This document shows positions 8,886-16,817 of a DNA stretch of 33,277 nt, piece after piece. Source of the stretch: a virus; IMG/VR virus record IMGVR_UViG_3300021479_000051, positions 1 to 33,277 of that record, one strand, 5' to 3'. The notes below the pieces were generated by a model that did not search any database, was not told the origin of the DNA, and saw only the letters and a list, made by a program, of their open reading frames with translations. Within the stretch, counting starts at the first letter, position 1. Each line of letters starts with the position of its first letter. Made by a program: the position numbers and the translations under genes.

Positions 8886-9062
8886 TTAAATCGGATCCTG
8901 TACGCCGAATTTCTTTGCACATCGTTTACACAGAAGTCTGGCGTTTTCCAGGTCCCGAACCTTGTGCTTTTCACAGACCAGCGACCCGCAGGAAGCGCAT
9001 GCGCCGACCGGAATGCCCCGGGAGTTCGCGTTACAGAAACGGCAGTTACGACTATTTCGTAT
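8886..9062 (-). CDS. Small zinc-binding protein without a standard start codon
   Basis: The frame ending with TAA at 8888-8886 encodes four metal-binding pairs in 58 residues: CRFC (7-10), CASC (22-25), C30 with H33, and CKRC (45-48). This spacing resembles a cross-brace zinc finger. No ATG, GTG or TTG lies in frame between the upstream gene's stop and the first cysteine. A GGGAGG at 9072-9067 lies four bases before an ATA at 9062, which is the start assumed here. Other possibilities are a frameshift from the upstream gene or a sequencing error. The motif makes translation likely; the start is unresolved. Confidence 0.5.
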   Translation of the reverse strand: MRNSRNCRFCNANSRGIPVGACASCGSLVCEKHKVRDLENARLLCKRCAKKFGVQDPI

Positions 9063-9094
9063 ACAGCCTCCCGGTCGACGCTGCGACGCCGCTG

Positions 9095-9694
9095 TTAGCC
9101 CAGTGCAGCCTTGAGCGCGGCAATCTGGTCGTCCCGGGAGCGCGTGATCGGCACGCCGTTCTGCTTAGCGATTTCCCGCAGTTCGTTGATGGTCAGGGTG
9201 TCCAGGTCAGGCTTTGCCAGCTCGACAGGCTCAACCGGTGCAGCCTTCTCGACCGGCTGGACGACCGGAGGGAGCTGGGGGGCGCGGGAAACCTCAGGGG
9301 TTGCCACAATGTCGGCCTGTGGGGCTCCGACGGGGGCGGCCGGGCCGATATTGCCCGTGGTCATGAACTGCATGAACTGCCCGAGGATAGCGGGCAGATC
9401 GCCGAGCTTTGCGAGCTGCCCAAGGGCATCTGCGGTGCTCTGGGCCTGCTCGATGGAGCCGCGCTTCTCAATGTCCTCGCGGGCGCTGGTCTCGTCAATG
9501 GTTTCCGGGATGGTGGTGATCTGGGTCGTCCACAGAGAGTCCGAGCGCAGGAAATCCTCGCAGGGGTGGCAATTCAGGGCCCAGACCTTGGCCGGGGCTC
9601 CAGCGACGACAGGTCGGCGGTGGACCTCGCCACAGCCTTTGTGATCGCGGGAAACAGCTACCGCAGCAAGGTCACTGCGGGCGTAGAGAGTCAT
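9095..9694 (-). CDS. Head-module protein with C-terminal SAP/Rho-N-like segment
   Basis: This 199-residue protein starts at the ATG at 9694. The N-terminal region contains H18, C21, H25, C42 and C45, which could bind zinc. The middle has helices followed by a long Pro/Val/Ala-rich linker (about residues 125-165). The C-terminal 35 residues (LTINELREIAKQNGVPITRS, then RDDQIAALKAAL) match the helix-extended-helix pattern of SAP or Rho N-terminal domains that bind nucleic acid. Similar C-termini are common in actinophage head and connector genes. Function unknown; a DNA-end or connector role is possible. Confidence 0.75.
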   Translation of the reverse strand: MTLYARSDLAAVAVSRDHKGCGEVHRRPVVAGAPAKVWALNCHPCEDFLRSDSLWTTQITTIPETIDETSAREDIEKRGSIEQAQSTADALGQLAKLGDLPAILGQFMQFMTTGNIGPAAPVGAPQADIVATPEVSRAPQLPPVVQPVEKAAPVEPVELAKPDLDTLTINELREIAKQNGVPITRSRDDQIAALKAALG

Positions 9695-9722
9695 GTCGTT
9701 CTCTTTTCGTTGTATTGATCGG

Positions 9723-10001
9723 TCAGACGACGAACGTCTCAGTACCGCACTTGGTGCAGTGGGTGTTCCAGACATTCCAGACCCGGCCACAGTCCGGGCA
9801 CTGACGGCCCTTCTTGGTGCCGAAGGACTGGGATCCCTTGCCGGAGATGAAGTCCTGCTGGCCGTACTGCCCGTGCTCGATGGCAGCGGCATGCCTGTCC
9901 GAAACGGTGACAGTTCCACCGGCACGGTTGGCGGTGTATTTCGTGCCGTCCTTGCAGTCGAATCCCTTACAGCCCGGCGGCAGGTTCACCTTGACAGGCA
10001 T
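9723..10001 (-). CDS. Small zinc-ribbon protein
   Basis: This 92-residue protein starts with ATG at 10001 behind AAGGGGAAA. It has an N-terminal stretch with two cysteines (GCKGFDCKDG), a middle region, and a C-terminal zinc ribbon: CPDC, 11 residues, then CTKC. It lies between two virion genes and may be a structural or assembly factor. The function is not known to me. Confidence 0.75.
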   Translation of the reverse strand: MPVKVNLPPGCKGFDCKDGTKYTANRAGGTVTVSDRHAAAIEHGQYGQQDFISGKGSQSFGTKKGRQCPDCGRVWNVWNTHCTKCGTETFVV

Positions 10002-10011
10002 GCTTTCCCCT

Positions 10012-10308
10012 TTACTGTGCGGTAGTGATGAGCCAGCTCACCGGGCCGGTCGGGGCGGAGGCGGTAAGGATGCTGAGAGTCGTTCCTTTAGACCCCGGGT
10101 ACATCGGAATGGTCACCGTCGTACTGTTGGGGATACCGAATCCGGCTGTCGCTGATGCTGTAACGCCTGCGGCGATGTAAGCGATCGACCCGCAATTGTT
10201 GCTGATGATGATTGATCCGACCCCCGGCGGCACGGTGCACAGCGTAGCCGCCGTAGTGTTGCTGAGCGCCGGAAGGCTGGTCGAACTGAGCGTGCCGCCG
10301 TTGATCAT
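10012..10308 (-). CDS. Beta-rich virion accessory protein
   Basis: This 98-residue protein starts at an ATG at 10308 that overlaps the upstream TAA (TAATG). It consists of one beta-rich domain with the pattern of alternating Val/Ile/Thr strands, ISNNCGSIAYIAAG and IPNSTTVTIPMYPG, which resembles the domain in the 121-residue gene at 11108-11473. Such domains occur in capsid decoration and fibre proteins. There is no signal peptide or membrane segment. A decoration or fibre tip role is inferred. Confidence 0.68.
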   Translation of the reverse strand: MINGGTLSSTSLPALSNTTAATLCTVPPGVGSIIISNNCGSIAYIAAGVTASATAGFGIPNSTTVTIPMYPGSKGTTLSILTASAPTGPVSWLITTAQ

Positions 10309-11039
10309 TACGCCAGCCGCTCCACAACGCCGCCAACCAGCGAAATGGTGTTGGAGGCAGAAGCGGCCGACCAGGTGACGCCGAGGGTGAGCGCATTGGC
10401 CGTAGTGCTGGTAACCGTGGTGGCCGTGGTCGGGCTGATGCAGTAGCTGGAAGCAGTACCAGTGGCAGCAGTACCCAGGGTGACCGTAAGGTTCGCCCAT
10501 GCGGAAGTGGCCGAGCGGAACGTCACCATGCAGTCATAGCTGAACGGCACGTTGGACACGCCGGAACCAAGAGCCGCACTCGTGAACGTGCCCAGTGCCG
10601 TACCGGCGACACCGCCCCAGTACAGCGTGAAGGCAATCGTCGGGGTACCCGTATCCGAGTACAGGCCGTAACCCATCATGTTGTACACCGCACCGGCAAC
10701 GGGGTCGTTCGCCGGAACCGTGTACGACTGGAGGGCCGTCGCCGAAGCAGTGTTCGCGACGGTGACCGTGCTGGTCTGCGACTGGACCACGCCACCGATG
10801 GTGGTGACCTGACCGGTGGAGCTGACAGCCGTCAGCACGCCACCGTTGGCGCTGTAGAGAACACCCGCGCTGCTCGGCGTCGTAGGAGCAGCCGTCAGAA
10901 CAGGGAGAGTGGCACCGCCGTTGAACGCGACAGAACCACCGGAACGGAACTGGACCTTCCCGTCGAACCACTCGTCGGCCAGGCTGAGCGTGGTGCCGTA
11001 CGGGGGGAGGGTGCCGAAGTCGGAGCCGCCTACTGGCAT
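10308..11039 (-). CDS. Virion structural protein, fibre-like
   Basis: This 243-residue protein starts with ATG at 11039 behind TTAGGAGAAAAAG. The N-terminus has the short LADEWFDGKVQFRSGG motif seen in adsorption and fibre proteins, followed by repeated Thr/Ala/Gly/Ser beta segments. The composition suggests an elongated surface protein. It is bracketed by a terminator upstream and a coupled beta-domain gene downstream. A head fibre or head decoration role fits; a receptor-binding role cannot be excluded. Confidence 0.68.
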   Translation of the reverse strand: MPVGGSDFGTLPPYGTTLSLADEWFDGKVQFRSGGSVAFNGGATLPVLTAAPTTPSSAGVLYSANGGVLTAVSSTGQVTTIGGVVQSQTSTVTVANTASATALQSYTVPANDPVAGAVYNMMGYGLYSDTGTPTIAFTLYWGGVAGTALGTFTSAALGSGVSNVPFSYDCMVTFRSATSAWANLTVTLGTAATGTASSYCISPTTATTVTSTTANALTLGVTWSAASASNTISLVGGVVERLA

Positions 11040-11059
11040 CTTTTTCTCCTAACAGGGAT

Positions 11060-11093
11060 GCCCGGCGGGGGCAGGGGAATACCCCCGCCGGGC
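11060..11093 (-). terminator. GC-rich hairpin terminator after decoration-like gene
   Basis: A perfect 12-bp stem (GCCCGGCGGGGG with CCCCCGCCGGGC) closes a 10-nt loop. It lies in the 68-nt gap between the 121-residue gene and the 243-residue gene. The T-run lies on the upstream side (TTTT on the plus strand), so on the minus transcript the stem lacks a U-tail. The stem is strong enough to pause or terminate. Confidence 0.75.
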
Positions 11094-11107
11094 GGCTTTT
11101 GGTGTAC

Positions 11108-11473
11108 TTAGATCGTTGCTTCAGTGGTCTGGAGACCAACCTGAACCTGCGACGTACTCGCGGAGACACCGTAGATACGGCCCGCAGTCTGCCCTGCGGT
11201 GGCGGTGTAGCCACGGAGGGTCACCTGGCCACCAACGGCAACAGGGAGGCCCTGGGTGGTGCTGCTGTTGGCGATGTTGGAACCACCACCAACATAAAGA
11301 ATGCCGGGACCCTGGTTGACGATCGTCACATTCTGGAGGGTCTGTGCGGGGGTCAGAACATTGACCTTGCCCAGCGATCCGAAAGCAGTCGCGCTGACGT
11401 TGGACGGGTCCCAGATCAGGGCAACCGTGGTAATGGTGGTCGTCTGGACCAGGTTGCCTTCGAAAATAGCCAT
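11108..11473 (-). CDS. Probable capsid decoration protein
   Basis: This 121-residue protein starts with ATG at 11473 (MAIFEGNLVQ) behind AAGGAG seven bases upstream; an earlier in-frame start lacks such a site. It is a single beta-rich domain with NVTIVNQGPGILYVGGGSN and GLPVAVGGQVTLRG, a pattern common in phage head-decoration and fibre proteins. It lies two genes after the major capsid protein and is followed by a strong hairpin, as expected for an abundant virion protein. Decoration is inferred from position, size and composition. Confidence 0.7.
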   Translation of the reverse strand: MAIFEGNLVQTTTITTVALIWDPSNVSATAFGSLGKVNVLTPAQTLQNVTIVNQGPGILYVGGGSNIANSSTTQGLPVAVGGQVTLRGYTATAGQTAGRIYGVSASTSQVQVGLQTTEATI

Positions 11474-11483
11474 GTGAAGCTCC

Positions 11484-11939
11484 TTATGTACAAACGAGTG
11501 TGTACGGGAGGCTTGCACTGAAGCCCCAGACGTACTGCTGAATTCCGTCTGGCTGTGACGAAGAATTCAAATGCAGGGATGGAAAGTTGACTTCATTTGC
11601 TGGAAGGCCGCTTCCCAGAAAAAGGCTGAGTGGCGTACCCCCGTCTGTACACAGCGCAGTGATCGTCGTACCACTGCTGCTAACAGAAGCAGTCCCGTTG
11701 AAGTACTTCAGGGCTGGCACCGATCCAGGCCAGGAGATGGCAGTCTCGTAGCTGTAGCACGATCCTGCGGAGTCAATGACCCGAAGTGCACCACTACTGG
11801 TGGTGTAGCACGCATTGATCGTTCCGTCACTGGCGGGAATGCTGGCTGAAGCATCCACCGCTACAACACAGACGAGACCAGTGGCGATTGCCGCCAATGC
11901 CGCCAGCTTTCGAACCACTCCCCTTGTGAGGGTAGCCAT
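11484..11939 (-). CDS. Exported protein with Sec signal peptide
   Basis: This 151-residue protein starts at the ATG at 11939. Residues 1-32 form a classic signal peptide: basic RGVVRK, the hydrophobic core LAALAAIATGLVCVVAV, then an ASA cleavage site. The mature part begins IPASDGTINACYTTSSGALR and continues into a Cys-containing motif that is widespread in secreted actinobacterial proteins. The remainder is Ser/Thr/Gly-rich. There is no lipobox or membrane anchor. It sits between the capsid and decoration genes, an unusual place for an exported protein. Possible roles are altering the host surface or superinfection exclusion; a virion role is less likely. Confidence 0.8.
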   Translation of the reverse strand: MATLTRGVVRKLAALAAIATGLVCVVAVDASASIPASDGTINACYTTSSGALRVIDSAGSCYSYETAISWPGSVPALKYFNGTASVSSSGTTITALCTDGGTPLSLFLGSGLPANEVNFPSLHLNSSSQPDGIQQYVWGFSASLPYTLVCT

Positions 11940-11960
11940 TTGGCTGTCCTTTCCGTGGGG

Positions 11961-11993
11961 AAGGCGGCACCGAGGGATGCTCGGTGCCGCCTT
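11961..11993 (-). terminator. Terminator after major capsid protein gene
   Basis: A perfect 14-bp stem (AAGGCGGCACCGAG with CTCGGTGCCGCCTT) closes a 5-nt loop, directly downstream of the capsid stop at 12000. The minus transcript continues CCCCACGG, so there is no long U-tail, but the stem is very stable. It should isolate the abundant capsid message from downstream genes. Confidence 0.85.
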
Positions 11994-11999
11994 GGCCGA

Positions 12000-13826
12000 T
12001 TAGCTGAACGGGGTGGTGTCCGAGACCTGGAGACCCTGGAGGATGCCCGAGTACTGCGGGGCGTGCGCGACAAGCGCTCCGTACATGAAGATGCTGTAGC
12101 GGAACGTCGCGTCGATGACGGGCCACGCCACCGAGACGTAGTCCTGGACCATGGTCATCTCCCACGCGTTGGCGACGTTCGTCCACGTCTGCGGGAGCTG
12201 GTAGGACATCAGCATCGCGGAACCCTGGGTCAGCCACGGGTGCACAACGAGCTTCAGGATCGACCGGGTGATCGGGTTCTGGAACTCGGAGACAGCCGCG
12301 CCGACGCGGACACCGGAAACGTCCGGCTGGTCCAGGAACAGGCGGTAGTTCGTAGCCGCACCCTGCGAGATGACGTCATTCGAGAGGCGCATGATGTCGC
12401 CGCCCTCGCCCACGATCTCCGCAGGGTCGGCACGGAACGCGCCCGGGTTGGTGCTGGTGGTGTTGGCACCGTTCCACAGGGCCTGAAGGGCGGTGTAGAG
12501 GACGTTGTAGTTCAGGTGCTGCCCGACGGACGAGTTGACGTAGCCGCCCTGCCAGTTGCTCGGGTAGACGCCCGAGGTGGCGGACTTGCCCGTCAGGGTC
12601 GGGATCAGGCCCTCCATGCGGGTGCCCGTACCCGTACCCGTGTCGGCCGCCGGAGGCGTGACCGTGGCGGGCAGCGTGGCGAAGCCCTGGAGGGTGTACT
12701 TGACACCGCCCACGCCGGACGCCATCAGGTAGTAGCTGGTGCCGTCGTAGCCGTAGACGTTCCACGACTGGCCACCGGCGGGCATCGCCGGGAACGTGAC
12801 GTCCACGACCTGACCCGACGCCACCGAGAACGTGGTCGCCGCAGCGGACACGGCGGTGGAGCCGTAGTAGTTGGTCGCAGCCACCTTCACGGAGGTGATG
12901 GTGGTGTTGAACGCGGTCTCGTTCGAACCGGCGGTACGGACAGCCGCAGTCGGGGTGCCAGGCGTCGCCAGGATCGTGCTGGAGGCCGACAGCATCGCGT
13001 ACTCTTCGCCGAGCATCATCTCCTGGAGGAGAATCAGGTTGGCGAGGGCCGAAATGTCCTCAAAGCCCTGACCGGCGAACTGCGCCAGCCACGACAACGA
13101 CTCGGTCAGACCGAAGAAGCGGTACGGGACATTCAGCTGGACCTCGGTCTGCGAACCGGCGTTCGGCAGGTTCAGCGGCCACGAAGTGGACGCCAGGGAA
13201 CCGCTCGACTGGACCAGCTCGGGAATCGAGATGTCCGTGACACCCTGACCACCGGTCTGGGTGCCGGAGATACCGGTGAACACGCGCTCGATACGGCTGG
13301 TGCCCTGACCGGCCGGACGGGGCAGCTTGTTCCGGAAAACCGTGTACATCGGGTAGATGAGACGGCTCGGGGCGAGCAGGTCAAAAGGCACAAGGCCGGA
13401 AACGGTGCCAATGCCGAGGTTACCGGCGGTGAACGACTTGAGGGCGTCCGCACCACCGGGCATCTGACCCAGAACCTGGGAAAGCTGCTCACCAATGGAC
13501 GGGGCGGTCAGTGCGGTCTTCAGATTGCCGAACTGGCCCAGGAACTGCGGATTCAGGCCCTTGACGACGTCCGCTTTGCGCGTGTAGCCACGGTTGGTCT
13601 CCGTACGGAGCTCCATGGTGGCCTGGTGCGCCTTGGTCAGGATCTGACCCGGGTCGGACAGCGCCTGGTTGCCGGTACCGATGTAACCGGCACCCTTGAC
13701 CATGTACGACATGCGGTTCTTGAGCATGTCGCCGGAACGCGAGTAACGGCCTGCCTCAGCGGACGCCTCGTTGTTGGTCGGCCCGACCGTGGCGGGGGGG
13801 ACCTCCATGCTGAGAATGTCAGCCAT
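12000..13826 (-). CDS. Major capsid protein with inserted domain
   Basis: This 608-residue protein follows the protease-scaffold gene, has an AAAGGAAA Shine-Dalgarno before the ATG at 13826, and is followed by a strong terminator. The N-terminal 130 residues are helical and probably a delta-like or N-arm region. Residues 140-280 and 405-608 carry HK97-like features: a beta-rich spine with LVPFDLLAPSRLIYPMY, a long helix with ALANLILLQEMMLGEEYAML, and a C-terminal region with VVHPWLTQGSAMLMSYQLP. Residues about 289-402 look like an inserted beta domain ending in a Thr/Gly linker. It is larger than the common 300-400 residues because of this insertion and the long N-arm. Confidence 0.92.
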   Translation of the reverse strand: MADILSMEVPPATVGPTNNEASAEAGRYSRSGDMLKNRMSYMVKGAGYIGTGNQALSDPGQILTKAHQATMELRTETNRGYTRKADVVKGLNPQFLGQFGNLKTALTAPSIGEQLSQVLGQMPGGADALKSFTAGNLGIGTVSGLVPFDLLAPSRLIYPMYTVFRNKLPRPAGQGTSRIERVFTGISGTQTGGQGVTDISIPELVQSSGSLASTSWPLNLPNAGSQTEVQLNVPYRFFGLTESLSWLAQFAGQGFEDISALANLILLQEMMLGEEYAMLSASSTILATPGTPTAAVRTAGSNETAFNTTITSVKVAATNYYGSTAVSAAATTFSVASGQVVDVTFPAMPAGGQSWNVYGYDGTSYYLMASGVGGVKYTLQGFATLPATVTPPAADTGTGTGTRMEGLIPTLTGKSATSGVYPSNWQGGYVNSSVGQHLNYNVLYTALQALWNGANTTSTNPGAFRADPAEIVGEGGDIMRLSNDVISQGAATNYRLFLDQPDVSGVRVGAAVSEFQNPITRSILKLVVHPWLTQGSAMLMSYQLPQTWTNVANAWEMTMVQDYVSVAWPVIDATFRYSIFMYGALVAHAPQYSGILQGLQVSDTTPFS

Positions 13827-13853
13827 GGTGTTTCCTTTCAGCGGGAGTTTTCA

Positions 13854-16553
13854 TTACGGGTTGATCCCGTTCATCTGGTAAAGGCGACTCCAGGCAGCCT
13901 CCCGCTGCGCCGGGTCTGGGTTGTTGCGAGCCTCCATCTGAAGAGACTGCATCAGGGCCAACTGAGTACGCTCCGCGTTCTCTGCGACCGTACGGGCAGC
14001 CACCGGCACACCCGTAGCGGACTTGTTGGCGGTGTTCTGCATTGCAAGACCCTTGAACGGGGCCTCACGGGGGTCGGGAAGGTCGCCGAGAGCGTCAAGA
14101 CGCTTCTGCTGCTTCCGCAAAGTCTTCTGGGTGGCGGCAAGCTGCTCCGACTGGGCAGAGAACTGCTCCATCAGGTGCGCGAGCTTCTCCACGAGCGGAC
14201 TGGTGGCCTCGGCGACGGCACTCTTCATGATGTCGCCGTAAGCCGGGGCCTCGACCAGTTCGGCGGACACCGTTGCGGCCTTCTCCACGAAAATGCCCTC
14301 AAGACCGGCAGCCTTCGCTGCCTCCCGGGCCTGCTCGATGAGCTCCTGCGCCTTGGCGGTCATCTCCGGGTCCTCCTCCGACTTTCCGACCGGCAGCGGG
14401 ACCGGACGTGCACCAACAGGCGGCTCCCCGCCGAGGCCGGGGGCGGCCATGGGGCACAGGTCCGGGAATGTCTGCGCAATGTGGTCGTGCATGGCCTGCA
14501 TCGCCGATTTGGCGCTGTCCCGCATGGCATTGCGGTAGTAGGTGCGACTCATGCCCGGGGGAAGCGGTGCGGGCTCGATCACGCCCGTGCCCTTGTTGGC
14601 AGGGGACTGCTCCGCACGACCGGCATGCTGGTAGCCCTCGGTGAAGTCGTCGGCACTCATGTCGCTCGTGGGCACGCTGTGCGTGTTCGGACCGGCATGC
14701 CCCGGGCTCAGCTGTGCGTGCCCCGCCGTCAGGGCCGGGCGGCGGAACCGGGTCGGGGACAGCTCGGTCGGCGTCGGGAAGGAGCCGGGGCCCTTGTTGG
14801 CGTCCGTGAACTCCTTGTGCAGCTCATCACGGATCTCCGCAATGACCTCCGGGTCCGTGCCCTTGATGGTGACCGCGTGCTGCCACATCTGCGCCATGTG
14901 CCGGGCCTCGTCAAGAGGGGCAGACGCGGCGGCGTCCAGGGCCTTCTGCTGCCACGCGATGGCGCTCAGCTCGCTGAACGCGTCCGCCTGATAGCACTTC
15001 GCCACGTCCGACGGCTCGAAAGCGGCACACAGGTGGTCGTGCAGGGCCCCGAGGTCGTGCGGGGCACCGACGCTCTTGTGGCGGTCGGCGGCCTTCATGT
15101 ACCGGCTGTCCGGGTCGGTGGGCAGACCCGCGTCGTGCTCGAAAGCCTCGATCGCCAGGCCGTCCGGCTCACGGTGGGCCGGAACCGGGTCAATATCTGC
15201 GGCACCAGGTCCCACAACGCCCTCCCCCGGAGTCGGCTTCTTCTTGTTCTTCTTTTTCTTGACGACTCCGGCCACGCCCTCCGCAGACTTGTCGGCCTTC
15301 GGCAGCTTCCCGCCGCAGTCCTCGCAGGTGCGGAGCTTGGAATCCGCGTCGTGCGAGGCACCACAGTCGCAGTCCTTCTCGCCCTTGGTGGCGTCCGGCT
15401 TCGCCTCGTCGTCCTTGTCGTCGTCAGAGGAACCGAAGGGCTTGGCAGCGCCCGCAAAAGCGCCGCCGCCCTTCTTTTTGCCCTTCTTGCCCTTTTCGAG
15501 CTCAGCGTCGGGCTCCATCTTGCCCACCCCGATCTCCTCCTTCCAGGAATTCGGAAGTTCCGCCACGAAAGACGGTCCCTTGCGGCGGGCAATGCTGATG
15601 ATGTTCGACTTCAGCTTGTCGCTGGAGAAATTGCCCTCACCGGCACGCCCGATCGAGGAAGCGGCATCGGAGACATCGCCAGGGGTGACGATCGGGAAGG
15701 AGCGGTCCGCCCCGGCGAAGTCGGCGGCTGGAATCTTGTCCCGGTCCACCCCGCCGCCCACATCGGGATCCATCGTCCGCTTCTCGGTGGTGTCAGCGGC
15801 GGCACGCTCCTCAGCGACCGCGCGGTGCTTGAGAAGCTTCGCCAGGTCGGCCGGAGAGAAAGAAACGGAGACGTCCTTCGGCAGTTCCACCGAAATGGTC
15901 TCCGGGGAGGCCGTTTTGTTGATGACACTGCCGACCGTGGTCTGAAGCTTCGTGATCAGGCGGTCCATGTCTGCGTCCGAGGCCGACTGGACGCCCTTCA
16001 GCTCCAGCAGGATGTCGTCCGGGCCGAACAGCTCGTCCGTGAACTCGGGAAGGCCGTCCGAGGCCGACTTCACCAGCTGCACGCCGCAGTTCTTGTTCGC
16101 CGGACGGTCCACGAGGGAAATCTCGACGATTTCAGTGCTGGGGCCGAATTTGATACGCCCGCCGCGCGCCACAGAGTCACGGACGATGTCCGGGCGGGAA
16201 ATCCCGACCGAATACGCCCGCAGGACACCCTTTTCGACCAGGCGCTTCGCCACGGGCTCCACGATCAGGGACTTGACCCATGTCGCGCCCTCGGCGTCGG
16301 TATTCGCCTCGATACCGATCCCGGCAGGGTCCCGCTGCGAGTTGTGCTGCACACGAACGTTACCGCCGCTGGAAAGCCACGACTGAATCGCCTTGGCGCT
16401 CCCGTCCGGGTCAACGATCTGCTCGTCGCTGTCCACCGAACCGTCGGTGGCCTTGCCGTAGACGTAGAGGTCCCCGTCCGGGGTCCGCTCGCTCTTGGTG
16501 ATAGGGAACGAGATGTAGGTCAGGTCCCCGCTGTCTGTCAGAGTGGCTGCCAC
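13854..16553 (-). CDS. Capsid maturation protease fused to scaffold-like C-terminus
   Basis: This 899-residue protein starts with GTG at 16553 behind AGGGAG. Residues 10-160 are a prohead protease of the HK97/S78 type: VYGKATDG, then VRVQHN with likely catalytic H70, then LRAYSVGIS with likely nucleophile S115, then the family-typical EISLVDRPAN. Residues about 255-335 carry a DRSFPIVTPGDVSDAAS domain often attached to actinophage proteases. A Lys-rich region with CDCGASH and CEDCGG (probable zinc ribbon) follows. The final 130 residues contain a coiled coil and LPDPREAPFKG, as in scaffold tails. Protease and scaffold thus seem joined in one chain, as in other actinophages, but at unusual length. 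Confidence 0.88.
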   Translation of the reverse strand: MAATLTDSGDLTYISFPITKSERTPDGDLYVYGKATDGSVDSDEQIVDPDGSAKAIQSWLSSGGNVRVQHNSQRDPAGIGIEANTDAEGATWVKSLIVEPVAKRLVEKGVLRAYSVGISRPDIVRDSVARGGRIKFGPSTEIVEISLVDRPANKNCGVQLVKSASDGLPEFTDELFGPDDILLELKGVQSASDADMDRLITKLQTTVGSVINKTASPETISVELPKDVSVSFSPADLAKLLKHRAVAEERAAADTTEKRTMDPDVGGGVDRDKIPAADFAGADRSFPIVTPGDVSDAASSIGRAGEGNFSSDKLKSNIISIARRKGPSFVAELPNSWKEEIGVGKMEPDAELEKGKKGKKKGGGAFAGAAKPFGSSDDDKDDEAKPDATKGEKDCDCGASHDADSKLRTCEDCGGKLPKADKSAEGVAGVVKKKKNKKKPTPGEGVVGPGAADIDPVPAHREPDGLAIEAFEHDAGLPTDPDSRYMKAADRHKSVGAPHDLGALHDHLCAAFEPSDVAKCYQADAFSELSAIAWQQKALDAAASAPLDEARHMAQMWQHAVTIKGTDPEVIAEIRDELHKEFTDANKGPGSFPTPTELSPTRFRRPALTAGHAQLSPGHAGPNTHSVPTSDMSADDFTEGYQHAGRAEQSPANKGTGVIEPAPLPPGMSRTYYRNAMRDSAKSAMQAMHDHIAQTFPDLCPMAAPGLGGEPPVGARPVPLPVGKSEEDPEMTAKAQELIEQAREAAKAAGLEGIFVEKAATVSAELVEAPAYGDIMKSAVAEATSPLVEKLAHLMEQFSAQSEQLAATQKTLRKQQKRLDALGDLPDPREAPFKGLAMQNTANKSATGVPVAARTVAENAERTQLALMQSLQMEARNNPDPAQREAAWSRLYQMNGINP

Positions 16554-16595
16554 ATCCGACTCCCTTGCTGTCGACTACCGGAACGGAAGCATGTC

Positions 16596-16817
16596 TTAGT
16601 CGTCATCCACCAGCGTGGCGCTCGGAAGCCGCCACGCCGGAAGTTCCCCTGTTTTCAGTTTCGTACGCCATGTGCCGTCGGAATCCGTCCACACATACCC
16701 GTGGTCGGTCATGACGGCGTCGTACTTGATACGGACGCGCTCACCCAGCTCCTCCAGCTTGTTGAGCGCGTCCGCGATATCGGCCAGCAGGACAGAAGCG
16801 ACTTCAGAAGTGCTCAT
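16596..16817 (-). CDS. Small protein coupled to portal gene
   Basis: This 73-residue protein starts at an ATG at 16817 that shares its A with the portal stop (TGATG), so it is translationally coupled. The N-terminal half is an amphipathic helix (VASVLLADIADALNKLEELG). The C-terminal half holds a YVWTDSDGTWRTK beta hairpin. It has no recognised family. Its place between portal and protease suggests a head assembly role. Confidence 0.68.
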   Translation of the reverse strand: MSTSEVASVLLADIADALNKLEELGERVRIKYDAVMTDHGYVWTDSDGTWRTKLKTGELPAWRLPSATLVDDD

